DNA of 64,000 nt from Sporolactobacillus sp. THM19-2. GTDB lineage: Bacteria; Bacillota; Bacilli; Bacillales; Sporolactobacillaceae. The notes below the pieces were generated by a model. That model was not told the DNA's origin and did no database searches. It was given only the letters and a program-made list of their open reading frames with translations. Positions 36,134 to 45,826 of the stretch are shown here, in pieces (positions within the stretch are counted from its first letter, which is position 1; every line of letters begins with the position of its first letter). The translations under genes and the position numbers were made by a program. Where the stretch lies: NCBI RefSeq assembly GCF_004153195.1, contig NZ_SEMC01000007.1:53965-117964 (forward strand). The letters run 5' to 3'.

Positions 36134-37501
36134 TCACAGATTGGCAGGTACAATATTGTTTGCCTTTTTATAGGCAGCTTTAGCCAGTTCGCATAAGTAG
36201 TTCCACTGCTGGTCAAACTCCGGCTGGAAGAAGAAATCAGCCAGTGCCAGTTGCTGTGTGGTCTGTTTTGTTTGAATGGCCAGAGACAGCGTGTTGATTG
36301 CCGGCGTGATATCGTGTTTCGACATGAGCTGTCCGCCGACAATACGATTGGTACCCACTTCGTAAGTTAATTTCATATAAATCTTTTCTGTATCTGGTAC
36401 AAAGGACGGTCTATAATAATCTTCTACAAATACCGATTGAGTCTTCAGGCCGCTCTTTGCTGCTGTTGCTTCTTTAATCCCTGTCGTAGCAAATTTATAG
36501 TCGAAAAGAGACAAAGCTGATGTGCCGGAAACGCTGGGCATCTCAACCGATGGCTTCTCAAGATTCAGCGCGGCAACAACGGCCTGACGGCGTGCATTTG
36601 TGGCCAGGGCAATCGGCATTTTCTCGCCATTCGGGCTGTAATCGATCATGCAGGCATCACCGGCTGCAAAGACATCTGGTGCACTGGTTCTCTGATAACG
36701 ATCTACTTTAATGGTTCCGTTCGGATTCTGTTCAATCGTTCCTTTCAGCCATTCTGTATTAGGCACAACGCCTGCAGCCTCAACAACCAGGTCGGCCGGA
36801 TAGACACCTTTATCCGTTGCAACAGCTGTTGCTTTTCCGTTTTGCCCTTGAATCTCCTGAACTTTTTCGCCAAGCTGAACGTTAATCCCCCGCTTGATGA
36901 GATCAGCCGTCAGTAAATCAGTAAATTCCTTATCCAGATAAGTTGGCAGAATCCGGTCAGCAACATCAATGACAGTCACCTGCTTGCCAGCTTTAACATA
37001 AGCTTCAACCAATTCAATGCCGATATAACCACTTCCGATAACGACGACATCTTTTATATTTGGATCATTGATTTTCGCTTTGTTTTTCAGCGCCCATTCT
37101 CTGCCGCGCAGAAAATAAACATTTTCCAAATCGTTGCCCTTAAATGGCAGCTGACGGGGAACGGCACCAGGGGTCAGAACGAGTTTATCATACGAGATAT
37201 CAGACGCTTTCTGTGTATCCAGATTGATCGCATGAATCGTTTTCGCCTTTGGATCCAGACCGGTTACCTGGTGATGCGCATAAACGTCTACACCCTGATC
37301 ACTGTATCCTTCCCTGGTTGCATAGTGTATATAATCTATATTTTGAACAGCATCCTCTAAATACAGCTGAATCCCGCAAGAGAGAAAGGATACTTTATCC
37401 GTTTGCTCAAACAATTTGATTTTCGCATCAGGATAAGTCTCTAACGCTGTTTTCACAGCTTCATATCCACCATGAGATGTTCCGACAACAACAATATTCA
37501 C
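36134..37501 (-). CDS. nox: FAD-dependent NADH oxidase (Nox), disulfide reductase family
   Basis: Oxidises NADH with O2, by family most often to water. The 455-residue protein has the FAD fold VVVGTSHGG (residues 4-12), the redox-active single Cys in VSFLSCGIQLYL (about 42), an NADH fold VVIGSGYIGIELVEAY (about 154) and the second FAD motif VFAAGDACMIDY (about 272). The GTG at 37501 is chosen for GGAGGGG 5 nt upstream. A CoA-disulfide reductase is the main alternative. It is monocistronic with an AT-rich upstream region. With Ndh2/EET it offers a second, oxygen-dependent route for NADH. Confidence 0.9.
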   Translation of the reverse strand: MNIVVVGTSHGGYEAVKTALETYPDAKIKLFEQTDKVSFLSCGIQLYLEDAVQNIDYIHYATREGYSDQGVDVYAHHQVTGLDPKAKTIHAINLDTQKASDISYDKLVLTPGAVPRQLPFKGNDLENVYFLRGREWALKNKAKINDPNIKDVVVIGSGYIGIELVEAYVKAGKQVTVIDVADRILPTYLDKEFTDLLTADLIKRGINVQLGEKVQEIQGQNGKATAVATDKGVYPADLVVEAAGVVPNTEWLKGTIEQNPNGTIKVDRYQRTSAPDVFAAGDACMIDYSPNGEKMPIALATNARRQAVVAALNLEKPSVEMPSVSGTSALSLFDYKFATTGIKEATAAKSGLKTQSVFVEDYYRPSFVPDTEKIYMKLTYEVGTNRIVGGQLMSKHDITPAINTLSLAIQTKQTTQQLALADFFFQPEFDQQWNYLCELAKAAYKKANNIVPANL

Positions 37502-37697
37502 ATAAACCCCTCCAATAATGTTTATCATTAACCAACGTGTATACAATAACACATACTATATTATAATTAAAGTAATATGATAATTATTATAATAAGTACC
37601 TTTGATTAATGACTTAATCCTGCGGTTTATTCATTGAAGGGATTCTTATTTTTGGCTTTCATGCCGGCCGAAGCGACTCATAAGGCACGTTTGCCGC

Positions 37698-38639
37698 TTA
37701 CTCATCCGTGTCCCTTCGTTTGATCATTACGGTTGTCCCTTTATCAATTTCAGAAGCCACATGCAAACTCAGTGACAGACGGTCAGTGACCTCTTTAACC
37801 AGAAAAAAACCTAATCCTGTTGCTTTTTTATCCCGCCGGCCATTGTAACCGGTAAAACCATGTTCGAACAGTCGTGGCAGATCTTCCGGTAAAATACCGA
37901 TGCCTGTGTCCCTGATCTGAATGCTTTCCGAAGTCAGGCCGATACGGACACCACCCTTTTTCGTATACTTTACAGCATTACTGATGATTTGTTCCAGCGC
38001 AAAGGACAGCCACTTCTCATCAGTGGTCCAGGTTGCGTCACCATCGACCGTCACGCGGAGTCCTTTTTTAATAAACAAAGGGGCAAACTTGCGCACAGCT
38101 GCCTGGACGAGTGGTTTCAACGGCACCTTTGTAAAGCGGTAGTCCGTCTGCTCATGGTTCAAGCGCAGATAATGCAGCAGCATGTCCAGATAGTTCTCCA
38201 GCTGAAACGTCTGCTCTTTTAACTCATCTACGGTAAAATCGCCGGTCTGTCCCATCAGATCAAGGACAGAAAGCGGTACCTTCATCTGATGACTCCACAT
38301 ACGTACCACATCTGTTAAATCCGCATCAAAATGTCTGATCTCGGTCATCTTATGTTCGTAGTATTTTTTTTGTTCCTCGAGCAGCTTCAGCATATCTTTC
38401 TCGGCCTGAGACTGGGGTTTCAGATCGACCTGAGGCACGACCTGACGGAGCCGTCTGTGATGGCGGCGCTTGAAGCAGTAATAATCCCAGCTGCTGAAAA
38501 CGATGAGCGCCGTCGTCTCAAAAAGGAGAGCCGACCAGAATGTCCGCATGGGCAGACCCCGCAGATAAAAGGTCAGGCACATCACGGTGACGATAAACAG
38601 AGCGGCATAGATATAGTGCTTTCGCTCACGCCAGTACAT
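37698..38639 (-). CDS. BceS-like intramembrane-sensing histidine kinase
   Basis: Sensor kinase of a Bce-type peptide-antibiotic module: 313 residues, two close N-terminal helices with almost no outer loop (about 10-55). The phosphoacceptor His is in VRMWSHQMKVPLSVLDL (about 116). The ATPase domain has the N box FALEQIISNAVKYTKKGG and G boxes RDTGIGI and KATGLGFFLVK. The ATG at 38639 overlaps the regulator gene by 14 bp and fits kinase length better than the upstream frame start at 38678. It senses through its partner BceAB transporter rather than binding drug itself. Confidence 0.88.
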   Translation of the reverse strand: MYWRERKHYIYAALFIVTVMCLTFYLRGLPMRTFWSALLFETTALIVFSSWDYYCFKRRHHRRLRQVVPQVDLKPQSQAEKDMLKLLEEQKKYYEHKMTEIRHFDADLTDVVRMWSHQMKVPLSVLDLMGQTGDFTVDELKEQTFQLENYLDMLLHYLRLNHEQTDYRFTKVPLKPLVQAAVRKFAPLFIKKGLRVTVDGDATWTTDEKWLSFALEQIISNAVKYTKKGGVRIGLTSESIQIRDTGIGILPEDLPRLFEHGFTGYNGRRDKKATGLGFFLVKEVTDRLSLSLHVASEIDKGTTVMIKRRDTDE

Positions 38640-39276
38640 AGCCGACACCCCGGACGGTTCCGATGTAGTCGAAGCCAATCACATGCAGCTTTTTCCGCAT
38701 GCGGGCAATATTTACCTGCAGGGTATTGGCATCAATATACTCATCTGATTCCCAGAGTTTTGCGAGCAGGACGTCTTTTGCTACCGTTCGATTGGGCTGT
38801 TCGAAGAAGGTGCGAAGGAGTTTAGCTTCAGTAGGGGTCAGATCAACTTTATCCGACCCTTTTGTCAATTCGGTGCCTTCCAGGACGAAACCTTTAAAAG
38901 TCAGTTGTGCCTGAGAGAAGCTGTAGGTTCGCCGCAGCAGGGCATTAATTTTCGCCTTCAGCACATCGACCGAAAAAGGTTTGGTGATATAATCATCCGC
39001 ACCCATGTTCATCGCCATCACCTGGTTCATCTCATCATCCGCCGAACTCAGGAAGATGATCGGTGTTGTTGCCCTTTTTCGAATCTCTGTCGTCCAATAA
39101 AAGCCATTAAAATAAGGCAAAGTAATATCCATCAAAATCAAATCAGGTGCCACTTCTTCGATTTCCTGACGTACGCTGCGAAAATTTCGAACGGAAACCA
39201 GCATGTATCCAGTCAGTGCCACAGTCAGCTGTTTCACGATCGCCGGGTCGTCTTCCACAATAAATACTTTTGTCAT
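38626..39276 (-). CDS. BceR-like OmpR-family response regulator
   Basis: 216 residues: receiver domain with acidic pocket (VEDDP, residues 7-11), phosphoacceptor Asp in LILMDITLPYFNG (about 50) and Lys in DYITKPF (about 100). The C-terminal winged helix has LTPTEAKLLRTFFEQPN and the closing VRGVGYVLA. The ATG at 39276 has GGGAGA 7 nt upstream. It is cotranscribed with the kinase and likely activates the bceAB genes upstream of it. Confidence 0.92.
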   Translation of the reverse strand: MTKVFIVEDDPAIVKQLTVALTGYMLVSVRNFRSVRQEIEEVAPDLILMDITLPYFNGFYWTTEIRKRATTPIIFLSSADDEMNQVMAMNMGADDYITKPFSVDVLKAKINALLRRTYSFSQAQLTFKGFVLEGTELTKGSDKVDLTPTEAKLLRTFFEQPNRTVAKDVLLAKLWESDEYIDANTLQVNIARMRKKLHVIGFDYIGTVRGVGYVLA

Positions 39277-39340
39277 CAGTGAATCTCCCATTATGACAGG
39301 CTATATTCATTTTACTGATTTTTGCGATCAGGGACAAATG

Positions 39341-39371
39341 CAAAAAGGGCATCCCGAAACAGGATACCCTT
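39341..39371 (-). terminator. Terminator after the bceAB genes
   Basis: On the minus strand AAGGGTATCC / GGATGCCCTT (one G-T pair) followed by TTTTTGC. It separates bceAB from bceRS, so the regulators probably have their own promoter or depend on readthrough. Confidence 0.7.
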
Positions 39372-39376
39372 ACTGA

Positions 39377-41401
39377 TCACCTTTCCACAATGCGATAATA
39401 TGCCCGGCTCGTTTGTTTGTAGATCATGTAGTAAATCACGGCGACGACGGCGATCGTTCCGATACTTGTCAGCAGCAGTAAACCGAAGCGTGTCGTGCCA
39501 AATAAGCTGATCAATTTTTGAATCATGATGAAGGCAAAGCCGAAATGGACAATCGCCACAGCAATGGGCAGGAAGAAGACGAGCAGCACCTGGGAGCGAA
39601 TTGTCTTTTTTACTTCTTCGCCACTTAAACCGACTTCCTGCAGGATTTCAAAGCTGCGTTTATCCTGTTCCCCTTCAGAGATCTGTTTGTAGTAAATGAT
39701 GAGCGCGGTGCCGAGAATGAAGGTGAAGCCTAAGACCAGGCCAATGAACAGGAACCCGCCGGCAAATGAAAGGAAAGCCTTGTGCGTCTCATCATAGGTT
39801 TGCAGGGATGGCGGCATACCGGCAAGCGTCTTTTCTTCACCGCGATCATCCGCTTCAATCTTTGATTCAGTATCGCCGGCATGTCTGATTGGATCGTCTC
39901 CATTCACCCGGTAATAGGACAAAGCGTTCTGGAGTTTCTTCGCATCATTGACCATCATATTGGCGCTGATTGTTGTATCGAAAGCAAGCGGATAATGATT
40001 ACCCGCCGCTTTCGATGCAGCGTCGAGTACAGGCTGAATCTGCGCTTTCGACTGGACGATCAAAACCAGCCAGTTTGCTGTCGTCATGCTGTTTGATGGA
40101 AAATTTCGGATTTTGCTGATTTTGTCTTTGATTGCAAACGTGTGAGCCCCAAATGTCGCTTTATCTTCATTGAAACTGCCGACTACCGGGTAAGCGATGG
40201 CTTCATTGCCTTTTAAATAAACATTTTTACCGGTCAGCTGCTCATAAGTATCCGCGGTCATGAAGTTGACTTGCGTCAGGCTGGAAAATTTTTGCCTGTT
40301 CTCGAATTTTCCATCGTTCATTGAGCCCATCATGCCATTTGACATTTCATAAACGACAGGGTGCTTCAGTGTCATGCCATTTATTTCAGCCACCTGGTTG
40401 ACCAGTTCACTGGCGCGCTGCTCGGTCGTGTTGACATTGATCACCGTATTGCGAACAAAATAGCCATCCATCACATTACTGATGCTGGAATACAGCCCGA
40501 CCGTCGTCGCCAGGGTAACGAACGTCATCGTGACTAATATCGTCACATTGGCCAGACCAAGTGCATTTTGTTTCATCCGGTAAAGCATACTGGAGACCGT
40601 AATGAAGTGTTTCGGCTGATAGTAATAGGCTTTATTTTTCTTCTGCCGTTTGAGCAGCCAGATCGTAAAGCTCAGGTAAAACAGCAGCGTACCGAGGATG
40701 ACAAACAGTACAGCAATAAAGAATTTCAATAACGCGTCGAGTGGAGACGTGACCGTTACGGCAAGGTAATAGCCAATCGCAAGTGATACGATGCCAAGCA
40801 GGGCGAGAATGCCACGTGACTTCGGTTCTTTTTCTCCTTTGCTCGCATTTTTCAGCAAATCCAGGCTTGACTGGTGGTGGATGGAAAAAGTGCTGATTAT
40901 GATTAAGAGCAGATAGATCCCTGCAAAAATGACGGTAACCACCCCAACGGCAAGTGGGCTCCACTGCAAGTCAAAATAACTTTCGCCAAGCAGGTGAATC
41001 AAAATAAGATAAAAAAATTTAGCAAGGATAATACCCAGAACGGTTCCTGCAACCACGGTCACGAGAAACATCATCAGCAGCTCCAGTAAGGAGATGCGGA
41101 CAATCTGACTCTTTTTCAGACCAAGAATATGGTAGAGCCCGAACGCTTTCGTTCTCTGTTTCAATAAAAAACGATAACTGTAGATTAAAAAGATGGTGGC
41201 AAACAGGGCCAGAACGATCAGACCGAGGGCGAGCAGCATCGCTGCATTGGAGGCTCCCTGCAGCTTTTTCAAACTCGGACTAAACAAAATCGTTGCAATT
41301 AACATATTCATGATGAACATCACAACACTGGCCAGGCTGAAGGGAAGAAAATGGCTCATCGACTGACGGATGTTGCGGCTGGCTAATTTCAGGTAAAACA
41401 A
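39377..41401 (-). CDS. BceB-like ABC permease with large extracellular domain
   Basis: 674-residue permease with about ten helices: one at the N-terminus, then a FtsX-type bundle, a large outside domain (about residues 300-530) and a closing bundle. That layout defines BceB/VraG transporters, which remove lipid II-cycle-targeting peptides such as bacitracin and signal to BceS. The TTG at 41401 is preferred because GGAGGTG lies 7 nt upstream; the frame is open from 41422. It begins 2 bp after bceA. Confidence 0.9.
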   Translation of the reverse strand: MFYLKLASRNIRQSMSHFLPFSLASVVMFIMNMLIATILFSPSLKKLQGASNAAMLLALGLIVLALFATIFLIYSYRFLLKQRTKAFGLYHILGLKKSQIVRISLLELLMMFLVTVVAGTVLGIILAKFFYLILIHLLGESYFDLQWSPLAVGVVTVIFAGIYLLLIIISTFSIHHQSSLDLLKNASKGEKEPKSRGILALLGIVSLAIGYYLAVTVTSPLDALLKFFIAVLFVILGTLLFYLSFTIWLLKRQKKNKAYYYQPKHFITVSSMLYRMKQNALGLANVTILVTMTFVTLATTVGLYSSISNVMDGYFVRNTVINVNTTEQRASELVNQVAEINGMTLKHPVVYEMSNGMMGSMNDGKFENRQKFSSLTQVNFMTADTYEQLTGKNVYLKGNEAIAYPVVGSFNEDKATFGAHTFAIKDKISKIRNFPSNSMTTANWLVLIVQSKAQIQPVLDAASKAAGNHYPLAFDTTISANMMVNDAKKLQNALSYYRVNGDDPIRHAGDTESKIEADDRGEEKTLAGMPPSLQTYDETHKAFLSFAGGFLFIGLVLGFTFILGTALIIYYKQISEGEQDKRSFEILQEVGLSGEEVKKTIRSQVLLVFFLPIAVAIVHFGFAFIMIQKLISLFGTTRFGLLLLTSIGTIAVVAVIYYMIYKQTSRAYYRIVER

Positions 41402-41402
41402 T

Positions 41403-42161
41403 TCAGTGCACCTCCGTCCCAAGCAGGTTGGTCATGGTCATGCTGATCTCCTGCATGAAAACGGCTGCTTTTCGACTCGCACGATAGAGCTGGTGAAAAA
41501 TGCGGCCGTCCTTAATGAACAGCACGCGCTTTGCGTGACTGGCCGCGATCGCCGAGTGGGTCACCATCAGAATGGTCTGGCCCGTTTCATTGATATCTTC
41601 CAACAGTGAGAGCAGCCCCTCGCTGTTCTTGAAGTCGAGCGCTGCCGTCGGTTCATCGGCGAGGATAAGTTCCGGCTCGGTGATCAGGGCGCGCGCAATC
41701 GCCACGCGCTGCTTTTGACCGCCGGATAACTCGAAAGGCTGCTTGTTCAGCAGATCGGCGATGTGTAATTTGGGCGCCAGTTTTCCCAGGCGCTGTTCCA
41801 TCACGCGCACTTTTTGACGGCCAAGAACGAGTGGTAAGAAAATATTGTCACGCACGGACAGCGTATCAAGCAGATTAAAATCCTGGAAAATGAACCCCAA
41901 ATGCGTACGGCGAAACTCCGCCAGCTGGTTTTCTTTAATTTTCGTCACATCCTGACCATTCAGGATGACCGACCCCGACGTTGGTTTCTCAAGTGTTGCC
42001 AATGTGTTCAGCAAGGTCGTTTTCCCTGAACCGCTTTCCCCCATAATGGCGATGTATTCGCCATCCTCGACACTGAAGGTGACGTCCTGCAGGGCAACGG
42101 TTTTTTCTTTACTGAATCGTGTCTGAAAAATTTTCTGCAAATGATTGACTTGTAGCAACAT
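41403..42161 (-). CDS. BceA-like ABC ATPase
   Basis: 252-residue ATPase: Walker A GESGSGKTT (about 41), signature LSGGQKQRVAIARAL, Walker B LILADEPTAALD and H-loop VTHSA. The opening LLQVNHLQKIFQTRF is typical of MacB/Bce-type exporters. GGAGCG precedes the ATG. It is the first gene of the module on this strand. Substrates are inferred from family only. Confidence 0.93.
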   Translation of the reverse strand: MLLQVNHLQKIFQTRFSKEKTVALQDVTFSVEDGEYIAIMGESGSGKTTLLNTLATLEKPTSGSVILNGQDVTKIKENQLAEFRRTHLGFIFQDFNLLDTLSVRDNIFLPLVLGRQKVRVMEQRLGKLAPKLHIADLLNKQPFELSGGQKQRVAIARALITEPELILADEPTAALDFKNSEGLLSLLEDINETGQTILMVTHSAIAASHAKRVLFIKDGRIFHQLYRASRKAAVFMQEISMTMTNLLGTEVH

Positions 42162-42309
42162 CGTGCTCGCTCCTTGTCTGTAATTTCTCTGATGTATTCA
42201 GTATACAGGCTCTCGCGCGGGTCACGCTGACAGTTCCGGTGTAAATCCTTACAGATTTGTCAGACTTAAAAGCGCAAGCATGGCTGCGGTCTCTCGTCTG
42301 CAGGGCGGA

Positions 42310-43560
42310 TCAGTCAAACTGCGTCTGCCAGTCTTTTTCTCTGTAAGCCCGAAAGCACATGCGGATCTGTTCTGCCGTGTTCTTTTCTTCAGACAAAGGG
42401 GGCAGTTCATCCAGGCCAAAGAATCGGCTTGCGATCGTTTCACAGTTCTCCCTGAACCTGCCGCCAATGATCGCACACTGAACAAAAATTTTGCAGACCC
42501 CATAGGCGTATACAGGGTAATTGTGGGCGTTTCGATCCTGGACAGCGATCACGCGCAGCGCTGCAACATCCAGTCCCGCCTCTTCCCTGACTTCTTTGAC
42601 CGTGTTCGATCTGACCGACTGATCGACATCGACCCAGCCGCCGGGCAGTGACCAGGTGCCGGATCTTTCCTGGACAAGCAAAATCTTATGCTGTTCAAAG
42701 ATGGCAGCACGGGTATCCAGTTTCGGTGTCTGATAACCCGTCTCACTGCAGAAAAGGTCTTTCACATGATCTTTGGAAATGCCCGTTTTCAGGCTCATCA
42801 TTTCGGCAGCGATGTCTCTGATGCGTTCGAACCGTTCCCGATCGAACCGGTCTTTGGAATAGGCCAGTCCCGCCTGGCCCAGTGCCTGCAGTTCAATCGC
42901 CCAGCCAAGCCATGGCTGATGCGCCTGAATAGCTGCCCTCTGTGTCACGAGACTGAGCACATCTTCCGGCTGATTGAAATAACAGGTTGCTTTGATGTGC
43001 CGCGGTGAACGGCCGCCCCACAGGGCCAGTCCTCCGTCGACACCTGCGGCAGCAGCACATTGCATATCACTTGCGCTGTCTCCGATGTACAGAATCTCTT
43101 CTTTCTCAGCGCCGGACTCCCGCCGATACCGTTCCATCGGTTCCGGGTCCGGTTTGGGATGAACACAATCATCCGCACAAATCACGGTAGTGAAAAAGTG
43201 AGCCATTGAAGAAGGAAAAACCTGCCGGAACTCCTCCCTGGTCTGCGATGTGATCATCCCCAGTATGAAGTGCCTCTCTTTTAATGCTTCCAGCAGTTCC
43301 CGGACTCCGCCGAAGAGACGGATGGAAGAAGCATATTGGAAAAAGTACTCCCCCCACACGTGCATCGCCGGCTCAATATCGCCAATTCCCAGTTGTCTGA
43401 GCGTCTCTCTACCTGGCAGATGCATGGCGAATTTGAGGTCGGATAACGTGACGGTTCGCTGCTGCAAACGGCGGACGGTCTCCTGCAGAGAGTGCAGCGT
43501 TGCCTTTTCCGTATCGATCAGCGTGCCATCAATGTCGAATACAATCTGTCTGTACGTCAT
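42310..43560 (-). CDS. Fusion of a HAD phosphatase and a NUDIX hydrolase
   Basis: One 416-residue frame joins two enzymes. Residues 1-215 form a HAD phosphatase: nucleophile FDIDGTLIDTE (about 7-17), Ser/Thr loop GMITSQT (about 110) and DSASDMQCA (about 163). Residues about 225-416 form a YjhB-like NUDIX hydrolase with its N-terminal helical part (ELQALGQAGLAYSKDRFD) and a NUDIX box ending KEVREEAGLD. Its canonical first Glu is Gln, as some relatives vary. No stop or start separates the halves. The ATG at 43560 has GGAGG 5 nt upstream. A nucleotide or nucleoside-diphosphate substrate handled in two steps is a fair guess, not shown. Confidence 0.88.
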   Translation of the reverse strand: MTYRQIVFDIDGTLIDTEKATLHSLQETVRRLQQRTVTLSDLKFAMHLPGRETLRQLGIGDIEPAMHVWGEYFFQYASSIRLFGGVRELLEALKERHFILGMITSQTREEFRQVFPSSMAHFFTTVICADDCVHPKPDPEPMERYRRESGAEKEEILYIGDSASDMQCAAAAGVDGGLALWGGRSPRHIKATCYFNQPEDVLSLVTQRAAIQAHQPWLGWAIELQALGQAGLAYSKDRFDRERFERIRDIAAEMMSLKTGISKDHVKDLFCSETGYQTPKLDTRAAIFEQHKILLVQERSGTWSLPGGWVDVDQSVRSNTVKEVREEAGLDVAALRVIAVQDRNAHNYPVYAYGVCKIFVQCAIIGGRFRENCETIASRFFGLDELPPLSEEKNTAEQIRMCFRAYREKDWQTQFD

Positions 43561-43679
43561 AAGTGCCTCCGTATACAGAAATTTGAACTCCTCCTCAAGT
43601 ATAATCGAATTTCCGCTTCCATTTATCCATGACCGCCCGATTAAGGGATCTGGCTCAACAAATTTTCCGCCCTTCACAA

Positions 43680-43732
43680 TTGACAAAAATGATGATATCT
43701 TATATAGTTCGTTACATAAGTAATTAACTATA
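43680..43732 (+). promoter_or_regulatory. Promoter with overlapping operator of the GntR-ABC operon
   Basis: TTGACA (43680-43685), 17 bp, TATAGT (43703-43708). The inverted repeat TATAGTT / AACTATA (43703-43709, 43726-43732) spans the -10 and the start site. It fits autorepression by the GntR protein encoded 15 bp downstream; YtrA-type operators also use AGTT...AACT arms. Confidence 0.68.
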
Positions 43733-43746
43733 CAGGTGGTGAACCG

Positions 43747-44112
43747 ATGCGTGAACCCATGAATGATGGTCGTCCGATCTTCATCCAGATTGCGGAGCGG
43801 ATTGAGAATGACATTCTTGACGGATCGCTGAAAGAATCAGCACAAGTCCCTTCCACGAATCAGTTTGCGGCTTATTACCAGATTAATCCGGCGACAGCTG
43901 CGAAAGGTGTCAATGTGCTCGTGCATGATGGTATTTTGTTCAAAAAAAGAGGAATTGGCATGTTTGTTGCCGAACATGCCCGTGAAAAACTGATGAAAAA
44001 ACGCAGGAGAACATTTTTCAACGACTATGTGGTAACCCTGCTTCGCGAAGCAAAAAAATTAAACCTGTCAAAAGAAACACTGATTCGCATGATCAAAGAC
44101 GAACACCAGTGA
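43747..44112 (+). CDS. GntR-family regulator, YtrA subfamily
   Basis: A 121-residue repressor: winged helix (IFIQIAERIENDILDG, VPSTNQFAAYYQINPATAAKGV) followed by only a short helical tail (about residues 75-121). This is the YtrA type that controls adjacent ABC transporters and often responds to cell-wall stress. AGGTGG lies about 5 nt before the ATG. It overlaps no neighbour but sits 20 bp ahead of the ATPase gene. Autoregulation is supported by the palindrome over its own promoter. Confidence 0.9.
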   Translation: MREPMNDGRPIFIQIAERIENDILDGSLKESAQVPSTNQFAAYYQINPATAAKGVNVLVHDGILFKKRGIGMFVAEHAREKLMKKRRRTFFNDYVVTLLREAKKLNLSKETLIRMIKDEHQ

Positions 44113-44132
44113 ACGACTACAAGGAGGTTATT

Positions 44133-45014
44133 ATGGCAACTGAAATTAACGTGAACCATGTTTCATTGCATTTAGGAAAGCAAACGGTTCTATCGGATGT
44201 TTCTTTTAAACTGAAAGGCGATAAGATCTATGGCCTGCTCGGGCGAAATGGTGCGGGAAAAACGTCACTCCTGTCGCTGCTTGCCTCTTTTCGTGAACCC
44301 ACTGAAGGGACGATAACGATCAATGGGAAAACTCCCTTTGAAAATGAGCAGGTGATGAGTAAGGTCAGCTTCATCTATGCCAAAGATCTGAGTGCTGATA
44401 CAGATACTGTAAAGGACGCGCTGGAATTTGCTGAACGCTATCGTCCAAACTGGGACAGTGAGTACGCCAAAAGGCTCGTCAGTCGGTACAAACTGCCCAT
44501 GAAAAAGAAAATCACAGCACTATCCAGGGGAAAACAATCGGCACTTGGTATCGTGATCGGCCTTGCCGCCCGCACACCCATCACGATTTTCGATGAAGCG
44601 TATCTTGGCATGGATGCGCCGTCGCGGGCTATTTTCTACGAAGAGCTAATTAAAGATTACGCGGGGCACCCACGCTGCATCATTTTATCCAGCCATCTGA
44701 TTTCCGAGGTGGCTACGATCCTGGAAGAAGTGGTGATCATCGACCATGGCCGGCTGCTTCTGCACGAGCCGGTCGACGCCCTGCTGTCCCGCGGGCTCAG
44801 TGTCACCGGACCGGCTGAACAGGTGGAACAGTTAACCGGCGGCTTGAACATTTTGAAGCAGCAGCAACTGGGATCAACCAAATCTGTCATGGTCTACGGA
44901 ACGCCTGAGCCTGTGCAAATCGGGCAACTGAGAGACGCCGGTCTGGAACTCGGTCCAATCGGGCTTCAGGAATTATTTATCTATTTAACTGAAGAAAAGG
45001 AGAATGAAGCATGA
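44133..45014 (+). CDS. ABC ATPase of the GntR-linked transporter
   Basis: 293 residues: Walker A GRNGAGKTS (about 38), a signature region reading LSRGKQSALG instead of LSGGQ, Walker B ITIFDEAYLGMD and H-loop ILSSHLI. The altered signature and DEAYLGMD are usual in the YtrB-like/BcrA-type group. The ATG at 44133 is supported by AAGGAGG. It overlaps the permease gene by 4 bp. Confidence 0.9.
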   Translation: MATEINVNHVSLHLGKQTVLSDVSFKLKGDKIYGLLGRNGAGKTSLLSLLASFREPTEGTITINGKTPFENEQVMSKVSFIYAKDLSADTDTVKDALEFAERYRPNWDSEYAKRLVSRYKLPMKKKITALSRGKQSALGIVIGLAARTPITIFDEAYLGMDAPSRAIFYEELIKDYAGHPRCIILSSHLISEVATILEEVVIIDHGRLLLHEPVDALLSRGLSVTGPAEQVEQLTGGLNILKQQQLGSTKSVMVYGTPEPVQIGQLRDAGLELGPIGLQELFIYLTEEKENEA

Positions 45015-45751
45015 GCGGTTTGCTGAATCGAACAGATCGGAAAGTAGCGGTTGATATTTTTATGCTGATGTCCGGATGGCTGATCTGGGCTTTGTCCATT
45101 TTCGTCGGTGTATTCGTTCTGAGCCAAATACTTCCCTGGATGGACATTGAGTTTAACTTTAACAGTCTGACGTATAACTTTTTTGATGGTGCGACACAAG
45201 CGGCAAAATATTTTATGCTGGTCACTGGGATTATTCTTGCATCCTATGTACCGGTAGCTTATGTGCGTCATGGGGTCACGAGAAAAATTGTATTCAAAGG
45301 CACTTTTTTCGGCATCACGGCCGTAGCTCTCTCATTGTCAATCGTTGTGCAAATCCTTTACAGCTTAGTGTCCCTGATCTTCGGTTCCGATGTCGGCGAT
45401 ACGAGCAGCTTGTCTCGGGTCTTTCACGGCCAGGTCCTGTTCCTGCTGCTGATCTTTCTCTTCTCCTGCGTGATTTATTTTACGATCGGATGGCTCATCA
45501 GTTTAGCCTTCTCTCGTTATGGATTCATTCCCGGCATGCTGTCGATCGCTTTGTCACTTGCTGTTATCATTGCATTCGAGTCCTTATGGAAAGCAACGAT
45601 TCAACTACCATGGATACGCGAGGCACTGATGAACGGGATAAGATTACCACAATTGCCCATTTGGGCCGCACTGGCAGGCAGTCTTGTTCTATTTTCCCTG
45701 CTGCTTGCCCTGCTCCAATTGATGATGCGGCGCATGACTATTAAGCCGTAA
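45011..45751 (+). CDS. ABC permease of the GntR-linked transporter
   Basis: 246 residues with about six membrane helices (near 14-36, 60-80, 92-118, 134-158, 165-186 and 212-236), no extracellular domain. It is coupled to the ATPase by ATGA overlap. Together with the GntR repressor this forms a three-gene stress-responsive export unit; the cargo is unknown. A terminator follows. Confidence 0.82.
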   Translation: MSGLLNRTDRKVAVDIFMLMSGWLIWALSIFVGVFVLSQILPWMDIEFNFNSLTYNFFDGATQAAKYFMLVTGIILASYVPVAYVRHGVTRKIVFKGTFFGITAVALSLSIVVQILYSLVSLIFGSDVGDTSSLSRVFHGQVLFLLLIFLFSCVIYFTIGWLISLAFSRYGFIPGMLSIALSLAVIIAFESLWKATIQLPWIREALMNGIRLPQLPIWAALAGSLVLFSLLLALLQLMMRRMTIKP

Positions 45752-45785
45752 TAGATGGTTAAAGGCTGTGAAATACATGATGATG

Positions 45786-45826
45786 AACAGAGGAAGAATG
45801 AATGAATAGCCTCCTCTGTTTCCTGT
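45786..45826 (+). terminator. Terminator after the GntR-ABC operon
   Basis: AACAGAGGA / TCCTCTGTT (45786-45794, 45812-45820) with a 17-nt loop, followed by a moderately T-rich stretch. Confidence 0.6.
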
